Part shown: positions 35,647 through 47,237 of the stretch, piece by piece
Position numbering within the stretch: the first letter of the stretch is position 1
Layout of the letters: every line of letters begins with the position of its first letter
Source: Carettochelys insculpta
Lineage: Eukaryota; Chordata; Testudines; Carettochelyidae
Reading direction: 5' to 3'
Assembly (NCBI RefSeq): GCF_033958435.1
Contig: NC_134137.1
Coordinates: 124,284,001-124,348,000 of the forward strand
Length of the DNA: 64,000 nucleotides
Translations under genes and position numbers: made by a program
Notes under the pieces: model-generated
Database searches by the model: none
The model's input: the letters and a program-made list of their open reading frames with translations, nothing else
Told to the model about the DNA's origin: nothing

Positions 35647-35692
35647 GGGGGCCCTTAAATGGGGCCGCAGACTGTGGAGCTGGCACTTATCA
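34366..35692 (-). mobile_element. Ty3/gypsy retrotransposon fragment, integrase before RT
   Basis: Minus-strand pol remnant. From 35692 the order is the end of the integrase zinc finger, integrase core, integrase C-terminal region and linker, and then the reverse transcriptase N-terminal part. The junction with unrelated sequence follows ...DAYPIP at about 34366. gag, protease, the rest of RT and RNase H are missing. Having integrase upstream of RT is unlike most Ty3/gypsy elements and matches the Gmr1-like group. Confidence 0.88.
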
Positions 35693-35693
35693 T

Positions 35694-35912
35694 GGGTGTG
35701 GCCAAGTTTCCTGTGGTCCCATAAGGTTTGTTTACAGCCAACAGCCCTGGCTCTCAGCGCTCTATGCTATTATTTAGCTGTAATTTACCTCTAAGTGTCT
35801 TCTCAGAGCCCCGTAAGCCACGGGAGTGTTGGTAACGTGCTAGACAATACTCACTTCCCATGGTCTGGAAAATTCTCTCATTTGACACCAGTCAGTTCCC
35901 GAGGGTGCCAGA
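35694..35912. repeat. LTR-like segment next to gypsy pol
   Basis: GGTGTGGCCAAGTTTCC through CTGGAAAATTCTC and CGAGGGTGCCAGA parallels 1036-1255. It begins within two bases of the pol fragment's 5' end, so a deletion has joined it to the integrase. LTR identity is inferred from repetition and position. Confidence 0.5.
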
Positions 35913-38671
35913 TGAAACAGGTTCAACCCGTACCAAGTAAGTGTATGCTTAAAAAACTGAAACAGACCAGTTCCACCCAGAAGGTAAGGACAATTCTTTT
36001 CTGTGTTAGAACTTTACCCTCACCATGTGAGTGCAGCAAACTGTTCATACCATTTAGCTGATGCCCTTTACACTATGTATGTAGAGGTCCACATGCATCT
36101 GATCACTGAACTGATAAGGTGAATATTTATCTCATGCTTCTATTTTATCTTTGCATTTAACTGCATACCTCTAAATTTTAAACACAAAATTGAAGGGATC
36201 TGTCCTGCTTTTTAAGGCAAGATCCACAGTACTAACTTTCACTGGCTTAACTGTACGTCAGTGGAATCTGTAGAAATACAATTTGTGACCAATATAGCTG
36301 TGCCACAACAAACTCCTAAAGTAAACTGTGTTACATCAGCAAAACTGCCCTTTGGTTGATATTATTAATTTTGCTTGCAGGTGGATGGTTGGGGTAAGCG
36401 ATACCAGCAAGAAATGAGATTTGTCAGCGTAAGCCTTAAGCAACAGATACCTTGGGAGAGCTCATCAGCAAAGGGATCTTCACATAAGCAAGTCTTAACT
36501 CTTCTATTTTGTCTCTACAGGATCCAGGAACAAACATTTAAGGAGCACAGACACAAATTAACTAGCTCAATCTAACTGATAATCCATGGAGGTAAACAAA
36601 CAGTGCAAAGAGACCCGTCAGCTTGCCCGTATGAGTCATAGTAACAGTTTAGCTGTCAAGAGAAGTTTTCTTCATTAAAAATAAAACAAGCCTGGTTCCT
36701 TTTCAAACCATTTAAATTATGTTTTCAAGCAATGTGTACAGTAGCATATAAGACACCCTTTTAGATGTAACATAATGAACTCTAAAAGTACATGACTTCA
36801 GTGCCAGTGGGGTCACGCTACAAATTGCACTGAGAGAAAGCACTCAGCTTCCAGCTAAATAAAGGGGTTTATTGTCCTTTTCCTGATGATTAGCTAAGAA
36901 TGAAGAGTATATTGAAAAATGAATAATGTTACTATATTCCAGCGGTAGCAGTTTTAGACATTTACACACACACACACACACAAACTAGATTTCTATGAGC
37001 ACAGAAAAATATTTACACCACTTAAGTCTACGGAAAGTGAAGACTGACCTGTTTCCCCTATGATGTCTATAGTTATTACCAGCACAGTCCTAAGGTGTTA
37101 CAGTAACTTCTCCTCCTGGCGTCACCTAAGATCCTTGAAATGTTTTATTCTTATTATTTTCCTCCCGTTTCTACAGCAAACATATATTTTATCAGTTTAC
37201 CTTTAAAATAATATGCTTCCTGTCTCCTTCCCAAATGCCTGACCAGAAGAAATGACCTTTTCTGTCATAGAACAAGTTTCTCTTTATGTGAGTGTTCCTT
37301 GACTTCTGAAAGTAGGGCAAGACGTGATCAGGCAGCAGAGGAAAAGAGCTCCAAATGCTGGAGCCACCTTACTGGTGGAGAAGTAATACACGAAAGGCAC
37401 ATTTATTCTGTTGTTCATGAACTCCAGCCCCTTGGCTGTAAGTTTTATCAAGCACTTTGTGGCCCCAGTGTGGAGAATCACATTTCTGCTTGCTCAGAAG
37501 GAGGCCCAACTGCATTGAATGATTGCAAGCAGATGTTTTCCTGTCTTCTCACAGAAAGAATTCCATTCTTTTTGTGTAGGCTACATGATGAGCAACAGAT
37601 TTTTAGGGCACATGTCAATTTTTCTAAATTTCTTGCAGGTTTTAGAAGCTAGTACATTCTGGCAGGATAGATGTGATCACTGCATATGCGTGTTCCTGTG
37701 TGTCTGAGTGAGCTGGCCTGGTTTTTTGTCAGGCACACTCTTATCAGGTTTAACAGAAGGCACGGGGGACCTCCAGCCATGCAGACTTTACTGTTACTAT
37801 AAGAGATCAAGGAGGCTGTCCAGAACCTGCCTGTCACAAAAGCGATACACTGCCAGGTGACTGTTGACAAAGCCCTTTATGGCCAGTAATCAAATCAGGA
37901 ACAATGGCAATGATGGACATTAGCGGTACCACATTATTTTCTCTGAGAATACGCAAGAAAAGCAGATGGCACACGTGCCCTTGAATGGGTTTTCAGCATC
38001 AGGGACTGAACCTGGGACAGACAGCAGGAGCTAACTGCACAACCTTTTACTGCCTAAAATATACCCCCTATTTTCTTAGGCCAGCCTGCAACACACTCAT
38101 CAGTCTCTAGGATTAGTATATTTATGCTATCAGTGTGAGGGAGCCATCCAGACTCAGATGGGCAGGACTGGCACCAGCACATTACCAGTAGCATGTGGAC
38201 ACGGCCATGCCAGTGGAGGCTCAGGTCAGCCACCCACGCCAAGTACTAAGTTCTGAGCTTGGCTGGCCAGCACAACGCTCCTGCTTGTCCCAGAACATCC
38301 ACACCACTCTTGTTAACAAGCTAGTGCCGGCTCCGCTCACACAATTCCATCCATCCCCACAGGAAGGTTTGTGGCCAGCTCTGGAGCAGACACATGCTGT
38401 GTGGCTTAGCCACCACTGGATGGGGACAGAGTGCCACACTGAGGGGACATGGTTTACCTGCCGTCCCTAGCCGGGCAAGAGTCCTGCACTTCAGACGCTT
38501 CTCCTGTTCAATTCCCTGAACTGGTTGTCCTCCCAGAGGGGAATGGAGTGCGTCAAAAAGTAGATGTGGCTAACAGAAGTCATTCAGACACCCCATAGGC
38601 CAGTCAGACATAATAGAACTCTACTTTCAAAAAGGGAATCTGCTACCTTGGTAAATCGTTAGAGAACTCAC
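35913..38671. other. Intergenic DNA, nothing recognised
   Basis: AT-rich, with a short CA repeat at 36964-36982. Frames at 36375-36575 and 37299-37652 are modest and show no family. Confidence 0.4.
36964..36982. repeat. (CA)n microsatellite, short
   Basis: Nine CA dinucleotides. Confidence 0.95.
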
Positions 38672-38866
38672 CAGTGGTTTAAAGACTACAGTGATTTGAG
38701 CACTGGCCTGCTAAACCCAGGGCTGTGAGCTCAATCCTTGAGTGGGCCATTTAGGGATCTGGGGCCAATAGATTTAATTGAAAGAAAAAAGGCTCATGCT
38801 TGGTCCTGCCAAGGAGGCAGGAGACTGGACTCAAAGACCTCCTGAGGTCCCTTCCAGCTCTATGAG
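38672..38866 (+). mobile_element. tRNA-derived SINE
   Basis: Head CAGTGATTTGAGCACTGGCC with B-box-like GGGCTGTGAGCTCAATCC, body GGGATCTGGGGCCAATAGAT, A-rich linker and tail GAGGTCCCTTCCAGCTCTA. The tail runs into a (GT)n tract at 38867-38884, as SINE tails often seed microsatellites. Confidence 0.9.
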
Positions 38867-38884
38867 GTGTGTGTGTGTGTGTGT
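38867..38884. repeat. (GT)n microsatellite at SINE end
   Basis: Nine GT dinucleotides directly after the SINE tail. Confidence 0.95.
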
Positions 38885-39059
38885 ACTCTGGGATGCACCA
38901 GCTCAGTTTTGGAGATTTATGAGTTAGTAATCTGTGAAACTTTCAGGCCAGTGCTGTGATATTATGATGTTTGGCCTTCGTTTTTCGCAGTTACAATGTG
39001 ACCACACAAACTTCAAAATAGCTAATACTGTAGGTTATTGGTATTACTGATTTGTAAAC

Positions 39060-39212
39060 TAGGCCAATGTGGTCTAAATGAAATTAGATGGGATGCCTAG
39101 TCACAAAAAGTATTTATCGATGGTTCAGTGTCAAACTGGGACCATATGTCCAGTGCAGTCCTTCAAGGGCCAGTCCTGGATGCAGTACTATTCAACACTT
39201 TCATTAATGACT
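39060..39212 (+). mobile_element. CR1 LINE, first of three split pieces (RT region)
   Basis: Follows the CR1 RT region (TCGATGGTTCAGTGTCAAACTGGGA, then CCAGTCCTGGATGCAGTACTATTCAACACTTTCATTAATGAC). It stops in the 13-base TTCATTAATGACT that recurs at 42974. The sequence resumes in register at 42974-43195 and again at 44526-45083, showing one old CR1 broken by two later insertions. Confidence 0.88.
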
Positions 39213-42200
39213 GCCCCACTGCCTTGTGGATTATCCTGGGAAGGAGCAAGGCTAAGGGAGTAAACCCTGACAGAAAATCCGGAGGGGAGTCCTAAGGCGG
39301 TTCTGTGCCAACTTCTGGCATTGACTCAGCAACTCCTGCAGCTGAGCTGGTACCAGACGTAGAGGTTATCCTCTCCTTTGGACTATATCAGTAAAGCTGA
39401 GAGGGGAACACTGGTGTCTGGGCAGCCCAGGGTCCCAAAAAATTGCCCAGGCTCGTGCCTGGAGAGGTACTCCAGCATCGCTTAACAGTGTTGAACCAAC
39501 ACGGGAGGTAACAGGTACCGGTTATAAGCTCTTGCTCGACTGGCGTAGAGAACGAGCGCCAGGGGTTGCCTTCGATGGTGGGAGAGATCGTTGCATCTCA
39601 CTGGACAGTCACCACCTGCCTCAAGCTGGGCAGCCCCCAGCCAGAAGGGTACTGTCCCGCCACAGTTCACCTGCTTCACTGGGTTTGTGAGGCTTAAGGT
39701 TCCCAAACCCGACAAGTGACTGAAATTTGAGCAGCAGGCAAACCAATAAGAAAATCAACAAGAAAAGGAAACCATCAAAGTTTTAAGCTTGCTTGCTGGA
39801 ATGTGCAGACCATGCTGACTGGTTTGACTGAAGATCTTCAGGACATCAGCAACACCCAAAAGACCACTGTCATCAATGAGGAACTGAAGAGGCTCCAAGT
39901 TGACATTGCTGCTCTGCAAGAGACATGACTCGCAGAGTCGGGGTCTCTAAAGGAAAAGGACTACACCTTTTCTGGCAGCATAAAGCCCAAGAAGAACCCA
40001 GGGAGCATGGTGTTGGCTTTGCCATCAGAAACACCCTTCTACAAATGGTGGAATTAGTCATGGGCAGATCAGAAAGACTCCTTCAGGTCATACTTCAAAC
40101 TTGCACCAGCCCTGTCCACCTGATCAGCGCTTACGCTCCAACCCTGTACACCGCACCGGAAGTAAAAGACAAGTTCTATGACGTGCTTAGTGCTGCCATA
40201 GTGCACATACCAGCTCACGAACAACTGTACATTTTGGGTGACTTCAATGAGAGAGTTGGAGCCGATCGTGACTCATGGCCTTCCTGCTTAGGCCATTTCG
40301 GTGTGGGAAAATGAATGCAAACAGACAGCGTCTTCTCGAACTTTGCACGTACCACAATCTGTGCATCACAAACACATTTTTCCAAACCAAACCACAGCAC
40401 AGTGTCATGGAGACACCCACACTCGAAACACTGGCATCAACTAGACGTGGTCATCGCTAGACGTGATAACCTCAAAAACGTCCTTCTGACACGCAGCTAT
40501 CATAGTGCCGACTGCGATACAGATCACTCGCTAGTTTGCTCCAAACTCAAGGTGATTCCCAAGAAGCTGTACCACTCTAAACCAACGGGAAGGCCCCGCA
40601 TTGATGCCAGAAAGACAGCAAACTCAGACAGAGCTGAAAAGTTCAGAGAGACCCTCTAGGAGAATCTGCGCAGCAGCCCAGGGGGTGCCCATGTGACATC
40701 CAGATGGCAGCATCCGAGGGATACAATTTACAACATGGCCTTGTTGGTGTTGGGAAGAAGAGCCAGAAACACAAATGACTGGTTCGAAGCTAACTCTGAT
40801 AAGATGATTCCAGCCATCAAAAAGAAGCACGCTGCACTCCTGGCGAGCCAGAGTACCCTGCAAGCACTCAGAGCAGCCAGAAAAACAGTACAGCAGACAG
40901 CCAGGCGCTGTGCCATCAGCTACTGGCTTGAGCTGTGCAGCAGCATCCAGACCAGTGCTGACTTTGGTAATCTCAGGGGAATGTACGAGAGCATCAAGAA
41001 GGCATTAGGACGCACCCAGAACAAGATGGCACCTCTGAAATCCAAATCTGGTGAAGTCATCACTGACAAAGCTAAACAGATGGAGCGCTGGGTTGAGCAC
41101 TACTCTGAGCTGTACTCACACGAGAACATTGTGGTTGACGCAGCCCTCGATGCTGTCGAGCTCCTACCAGTAATGGATGAACTGGACCAGGAACCAACTG
41201 TGAATGAACTGAAGAGAGCCATCGACAGCATTGCAGTAGGAAAGGCCCCGGTCCAGGATGGTATACCACCAGAGGTAATCAAGTGTGCTGTGGACACACT
41301 CCTGGAACCCCTACATGAGCTACTGTGCCTGTGCTGGAGAGAGGGTGAGGTTCCACAGGATATGCGCGACGCTAACATCGTAACCTTGTATCAGAACAAA
41401 GGAGACAGAAGCGACTGCAACAATTATCGTGGACTCTCCCTCCTAAGCATCACTGGTAAACTGTTCACTCAAGTCATCCTTGGCAGACTCCAGAAGATTG
41501 CTGAGAGGGTGTATCCCGAATCACAGTGAGGATTCTGTGCAGAGAGATCTACCATTGACATGGTCTTCTCTCTGAGGCAGCTGCAGGAGAAATGCAGGGA
41601 GCAGAGGAAGCCACTCTACATAGCCTTCATCAACCTGACCAACGCCTTCGACTTGGTCAGCAGGGATGGACTGTTCAAACTGCTCCACAAGACAGGCTGT
41701 CCTCCACGGTTACTCAAGATGATCCAGTCTTTCCACGAAGTCATGAGAGGAGCCATCCAATATGACAGTGCATTATCGGTTGTTTTCAGCATCAGGAGCG
41801 GCGTCAAACAAGGACGCGTTCTTGCTCCGACATTGTTCAGGATCTTCTTCGCACTCCTCCTGAAGCACACCTTTGGATCCTCAACAGAGGGCATCTTTTT
41901 GCACACAAGATCTGATGGGAAACTGTTTAATCTTGCAAGGCTGAAAGCTAAATCTAAGGTGCGGGAAGTCCTCATCAGAGATATGCTGTTTGCAGATGAC
42001 GCTGCTGTAGTGTCCCACACAGAAGACCAGCTTCAGAAACTGCTGGATCGGTTCTCCAAAGCATGCAAGGACTCTGGGCTTTCCATCAGCCTAAAGAAAA
42101 CAAATGTACTTGCTCAGGACATTGCTGAACCTCCATCAATCAGCATTGACAACTATACATTACAGGTCGTCCACGAGTTTGTTTACCTTGGGTCCACCAT

Positions 42201-42973
42201 GACTGACACCCTGTCATTGGAGTCTGAGCTAAATAGGAGCATTGGAAAAGCAGCCACAACTCTGTCCAGACTCAGTGAGATAGTGTGGAATAACAACAAG
42301 CTGTACACCCACACCAAAATGCAACTCTACAGAGCCTGCATCCTCAGCACCCTCCTTTACGGCAGCGAGTCTTGGACCCTGTACACCCACCAGGAAAAGA
42401 GGCTGAATGTCTTCCACTTGCGCTGCCTTAGGCGCATTCTTGGAATATCATGGAAGGACAGAATGTCCAACACCCCCATCCTTGAGCAAGCTGGAATCCC
42501 AACCATGCACACCCTCCTCAGGCAGCGGAGGCTCTGCTGGCTTGGCCATTTCCACAGGATGAATGATGGAAGGATCCCAAAAGACATCCTGTATGGACAG
42601 CTAGCCTCTGGCAAAAGACCTCCCGGACGCCTCCAGTTGCGCTACAAAGATGTTTGCAAGAGGGATCTCAGGGAGGTAGACATTGAGCCAGACAGCTGGG
42701 AGAAGCTGGCAGACAATCGCAGCAGATGGAGGCAGGAACTACACAAGGGGCTTCAGAAGGGTGAGATGAGGATCAGACAGCTAGCAGAGGAGAAGCGAGC
42801 CCACAGAAAGTACAGTAAGGACCTGCCAGACACCCATTACACATGCAACAGATGCAGCAAGGACTGTCACTCTCGTGTGGGCCTTCACAGTCACAGTTGA
42901 TGCTGCAAATGATGATCCCAAATGGAACTACGAAGGGCACGATCCACAGTCTATGTAGACTGAAGGATGCTAC
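39213..42973 (+). mobile_element. APE-type LINE (RTE/Nimb-like, clade uncertain), near full length
   Basis: A 3.76-kb insertion lies inside a CR1 between TTCATTAATGACT (39200-39212) and TTCATTAACGACT (42974-42986), 12 of 13 bases identical, which I take as the target-site duplication. A ~550-base 5' UTR precedes an endonuclease-reverse transcriptase reading frame that extends nearly to the 3' end. There is no poly(A) tail. Few lesions are visible: TGA at about 39926 and 41527-41529 and a few frameshifts. The protein ends in a cysteine/histidine cluster. Confidence 0.88.
39780..42900 (+). pseudogene. LINE endonuclease / reverse transcriptase, lightly broken
   Basis: The endonuclease part starts around KLACWNVQTM (39790) with LQVDIAALQET, interrupted by a TGA at about 39926. 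It continues in 39925-40314 with LISAYAP and ILGDFNERVG (40230-40260). A frameshift near 40290 leads to DHSLV (40525-40540). The RT part runs in 40693-41529, including KAPVQDGIPPEV and ANIVTLYQNKG, then a single TGA at 41527. It resumes in one 446-codon block (41560-42900) with FINLTNAFDLVS, GVKQGRVLAPTLF, FADDAAVV (41989-42000) and LLYGSESW. The C-terminal motif CNRCSKDCHSRVGLHSH (42841-42890) is zinc-finger-like. RT catalytic Asp residues are kept. Confidence 0.88.
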
Positions 42974-43195
42974 TTCATTAACGACTTAGATGATGGAGTA
43001 GATAGTACAGTATATTTATAAAATTTGTAGACCAAGCTGGGAGGGCTGCAACCACTTTAGAGAACAGGATTGGAATTCAAAATGAACTTGACAGACTGGA
43101 GAGATGGTCTGAAGTCAACAAGTATGAAATTCAGCAAAGACTAAGACAAAATCTAATCAAATGCACAGCTACCAAATGGGGACTAACCTGACTTA
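42974..43195 (+). mobile_element. CR1 LINE, second split piece
   Basis: GACTTAGATGATGGAGTAG, AAGCTGGGAGGGCTGC, GGATTGGAATTCAAAATG and GGTCTGAAGTCAACAAG follow the CR1 RT thumb region. The FADD region is partly deleted (AAATTTGTAGACC). The piece stops at CTGACTTA where the TIR element at 43196 begins. Confidence 0.88.
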
Positions 43196-44525
43196 GGCTG
43201 AGTCTACACTACGGGATAAAAGCAGTTGTGTTCCCCTCTTTACCCTGCCGTATTAAGTAAGTTTAAATAGACATGGTTGTTACACTAAAACTTGAATGAA
43301 TCCTCAGTAGTGGGCCAGGGCAGCTAAAAGAGGGTACCCAGTTGACAACCACGCAAATAGTGACCATCCACAGGATCTCTCTCAGACTTGAGTCTGGATT
43401 TAGGCCACCTGAAAAAGAAGACCCGTATGTCAAAGTAGACTCAGTTGTTACACTGAAACTCAAATGATTCATCAGACTAAAATACCCCAAGCTACAGCCA
43501 GGTTTGCACATGGAAAAGAAGACCCTTAGGACACGAATATTCCCTGCTGCAAGTCTTACTTCAATAACTGTGGTAACTGTATAGCTAATACATTGCTTTC
43601 ACTGAGACTTGTATGGCTTGGGATGCCTACAAGACCCCTGGCTACAGCCAGCCCATCAAAATCATGACTACCCAGGAAGACATCCCCTGGGTGGCTAAAA
43701 GAGCCCCGGCTACAGCCAGCTCCCAAGAATTGTGACTGCTAAGGGAGATGTCCCCAGGTGGTTAAAAAAAGCTCCAGCTACAGCCACCCCCCCAAAAACT
43801 GTGACCCTCACCACGTGCAATCTGCCTGGCACCTTGTGCGTCACCTCCTTTTATTGGTTCGGGGTCAAGCTATGTGATGTTCCAGACTGTGTGGTGCCTC
43901 CGGGAGCGGGGGTCAGAAAAGGAGGGGGTGTGGGGTTCAGGACAACTTGTAAATGGCCGAAAAGAAGTTTCTCATCCTATCAGACAAGCATGATACCCAC
44001 TCACAGCTTAGCTGACACATGGTACCGGGGGCCAGTGGCTGGTGCCAGGCAGTACAAACGAAAAGGCAGCTAGCAGGGCTGTCAAAGAAGCACAGACCCC
44101 CACAGCTGTGCTCCTAGCAAAGAAGGAGAGAGAAGATTTTTCGGCCTTTCATGACCCTACAGCCACAGGCTTGCAGATGCTGAATTGCAATGGTCTTGTT
44201 GCCTAACTCCTATGCAAAGGAGAGCAGTGGAGAAGTAAGAGGCCAGAGCGGAGAACTGTGGTGCATTGCGGGGCACATACGGGACATCTGTGGAGGCTAA
44301 TGAATTTGATTTAAAGACGTCGCATCCTCACTGCCCTTCGTTCGGATTCTTACATTCTAATGGGAAGATACACCCATCAGGTTACTACGATTTTAGGAGT
44401 TTGATATCTAATTGATTCTAGTGGTCCATAACTCGAGCTAATGGAGTTTACAGTGAGGACATGCACTGGGAAAAATCGGTCCAACTGACTTAAAATTGAT
44501 TTTATCTCGTAATGTAGACGCAGCC
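43196..44525. mobile_element. Harbinger-like TIR element, 1.33 kb, non-autonomous
   Basis: The ends GGCTGAGTCTACACTACGGGA and (reverse complement) GGCTGCGTCTACATTACGAGA are inverted repeats related to the Harbinger termini of this window. The flanks read TTA on the left and TAA on the right, so either the palindromic TTA/TAA belongs to the element or the target duplication has mutated. The interior has no transposase. It contains imperfect tandem repeats around 43440-43800 built on GGCTACAGCCA, CTAAAAGAG and GTTACACT. It interrupts the CR1. Confidence 0.75.
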
Positions 44526-45083
44526 TAAGTGGTGAAAACGGCAAACATAATTCTGTGGGGTGTTAACAGGACTCTCATATGTAAGAAAAAGGAAGTAATT
44601 GTTCCTCCCTATCTGGCAGTGGTGTGGCCCCAGCTGTATTATTGTGTCCAGTTTTGGGCACCATACTTTAAGAAAGCCATGAACAAAAATAGAAGACTGC
44701 CTAGAGGAGAACAATACACATGATGGAAGGTTTTACATATTTGACCTTTGAAGATGAGTTGAAGGAATTTGAAAGCACTGGGCATGTTTTGTCCAGAGCA
44801 AAGATTGTGGGCAGCCTGGGGGGAACTGTTAACACCCTTCCAATATGGCAAAGACTCTTACAAGAGGATGGTGATCAATTGCTCTCCATGTCCACTGAGG
44901 AAGGAAAAAAGCAATCAGCTTAGTTTGCAACAAAAGAGATTCAGGTTAGCTACTAGGAAAAGCTTTCTAATTAAAAAGAGAGTGAAGCACGGTGACAGGT
45001 TACACAGAAAGGTGCTGAAATCCTTGTCATTGAAAGCTTTAAGAATGAGATGGACAAGCACCCATCAGGGATGGTCTAGGTCA
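44526..45083 (+). mobile_element. CR1 LINE, third split piece
   Basis: CR1 C-terminal ORF2 region: AAACGGCAAACATAATTCTG, TATTATTGTGTCCAGTTTTGGGC, GAGGATGGTGATCAATTGCTC and CATCAGGGATGGTCTAGG. The 3' tail with octamers is missing, cut at about 45083 where a hAT-like CAGGGTGGGGAACC end begins. Confidence 0.88.
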
Positions 45084-45954
45084 GGGTGGGGAACCTGTGG
45101 CCTGCATCTGGACCATAGCTTGCCTTGGTCCCATCTGCCAGGCTCTGGGCTCCCTGCCTGCAGTGGGAGGGAAGCCCCAAGGCCTGTGGGACCAATCAAG
45201 GCACCCTGCTGGGCAGGGGAGGGGAAGGAAGCAGCTCTGCATGCGGCAGAGAGGCACTCCCTGCACGCACTCCTCCTCCCAGCCCTGTTGTGCCCACTGG
45301 CCGAGCATCACTGCCTATGGGAGCAGTGGGGAGACCGTGCCTGTAAGAAGCATTTTGCTGTAGTATGCAGAGCTGCACAAAGCGACCTGTGCCCCCCACG
45401 TGCTGCGCCACCCAGGTACCCCAGTTCCCTGCCCCCCCAACCCACCCCTCACCCAGACCCAACCGTGCTCCTGCACCCCCTCCCTCCCTGACTCTGCCCA
45501 GACCTCCACACCCTGCTCTTGCACCCGCCTCCCTCCCAAGCCCTGCAACTCTCCCAGCTGAATCATAACGGAAACTGCTCTGGAGAAGAGCTGCCAACCC
45601 AGGAGCACAGTCTTGGGAAGCTGGCAGAGCTCTGCCTTCTCCCCTCAGGCGCCAGAGACGTTTTTGAGCAGATGGAGAAGGAGCTGCTGCTGCTGACAGG
45701 ATGCGACAAGAAGAACCAGATACCAATCTTGTTCCTTCCTTCTGGGGAAAATGGGCCCCTCCAGTTCCCTCTCTTCCTCCCTCTTCGCCATTCCATCCCT
45801 GCAGCACAAGGCCTGGGAAGGGGACAGAGGGTGGAGCTGCAGGAGCTACTGAGGCCTATGGAGGCACAGGGGACAGATGTGGGACTAGAGAGGGAGACAG
45901 ACTAAATTCAAATTTGGGGGTGGGGGAGTTGGAATAAAGCTGGAAACTCTCAGA
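45084..45954. other. GC-rich stretch beginning with a hAT-like end
   Basis: CAGGGTGGGGAACCTGTGGCC at 45084 resembles the end of a hAT element, but no matching right end was found. The region contains C-rich runs and several open frames on both strands with low-complexity translation. No gene was identified. Confidence 0.4.
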
Positions 45955-46276
45955 CAGGGGTCAGCAACGCCCGGCACGGGAACCAAGAGCAGCGCAGGAG
46001 CCCATTTTCATAGGCACACAAGGCAGGAGCTCAGCCCCACCCCTTCTCCGTCATGCAGCCGGGAGCTTACTCAAAGCCATGCTGCCTACCGATTAACCAA
46101 AGTCCAGCTAATGCTACCAACCACCACCGAAACAGTAAAGCTCTGCAGCTTTATTTAGTTATTAATGAAGCTGTTGTAGGAAGTATTAGTGACACATATC
46201 ACCAGCACTTCGACCGTGCATAGAAGTCAAAAGTTCAAATTTCAGCACTCCACCTCGGAAAGGTTGCTGACCCCTG
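45955..46276. mobile_element. hAT-type MITE, complete (322 bp)
   Basis: The termini CAGGGGTCAGCAAC and GTTGCTGACCCCTG are perfect inverted repeats of 14 bases. The flanks CTCTCAGA and CTCTATGA agree at 6 of 8 positions, an 8-bp target duplication. The interior matches the split element at 54704-59762, including TATTAATGAAGCTGTTGTA and ATCACCAGCACT. It therefore shows how the Harbinger insertion site looked when empty. Confidence 0.93.
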
Positions 46277-46984
46277 CTCTATGATATAAGGCAGCATTTG
46301 GCATAAATCTATAATCTCAGCTGGGTCTTCCCCTGAGAGCATCTGCAGGCAGACCAAAAAATTACTTTCCCATTTAAGTGTGTGTGAGTTGACAATACTG
46401 TAATACTCACATACATACAGCCGGGATGGGCAGGAGGAGTTCAAAAATCAAGAGAGACCCCCCAAAATTGTCAATATAATCTTTTTTTTAAAGACGCCTC
46501 ATGATTTCTTGGAGGTGGGTGAGTCATGATATTTTTGAGCTGTAGGAGTTGGCAGTACAGAGTTGCTCTACACCTCACAAAGCTACCTAGTCTATGATGC
46601 CAGCGAAACAAAGTTCTGGCTATTTTAAGTCAGCCTCTTCTCACCCCCGCCCTCTTGTGTCTTACCCATGTCGTGTGGTCAGTTCTTGCAGCTTTGACAG
46701 GTTGTAAGACTGCCCGGAATCACCGATGACCCTGCAAGGCATGCGGTTTTTGGAAATACGTACAAGGTTTAGGGCATTTACTTTTTGGTAACTGTCATTG
46801 CCTGATTTTTTTCATAAAGAAACATTTTCTAAAAAGCCTTCAACTTCTGGTGACCTTGCCTGAGAAGCCTTTTGGGATAGTGTATGCAGAAGGGCTAGAG
46901 GCAGGGACCTCGTGAGAGAAGTGCATTGTGGGATAGCTAACCTCACCAAATTATGGAAACAGGGAAGACTAATTTTACCGCTTC
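46277..46984. other. Intergenic DNA, nothing recognised
   Basis: No gene or identified repeat. Confidence 0.4.
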
Positions 46985-47118
46985 CATGCAGTGCAGTGGT
47001 AGCCATGTTAGTGGATATTAGCGAGACAAGATGGGTGAAGTAATGTCTCTTATTGGACCAACCTCTGTTGGACAGAGACAGACAAGCTTTCAAGCCACAC
47101 AGAGTTCTTCAGGTTTGT
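46985..47118 (-). mobile_element. Penelope-like element end (third type)
   Basis: The minus strand carries CTGAAGA (47112-47106), a short stem, GAAA (47091-47088), then AGCTTGTCTGTC and CAACAGAGGTTGGTCCAATA. This is the hammerhead-like order found in other PLE ends, with a different stem II. A fragment of the same family lies at 47673-47728 in the other orientation. Confidence 0.6.
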
Positions 47119-47237
47119 GAGAAGCGCACTGGGCATCAATCTGAAACCCACTAACCCCCTCCTTTTGTCCAGTGACTGCAGGGTTGGTAATAGGCTCTTC
47201 TGCCTTGAACGGTCCCTTAGCATAAGTGTGAACTACT

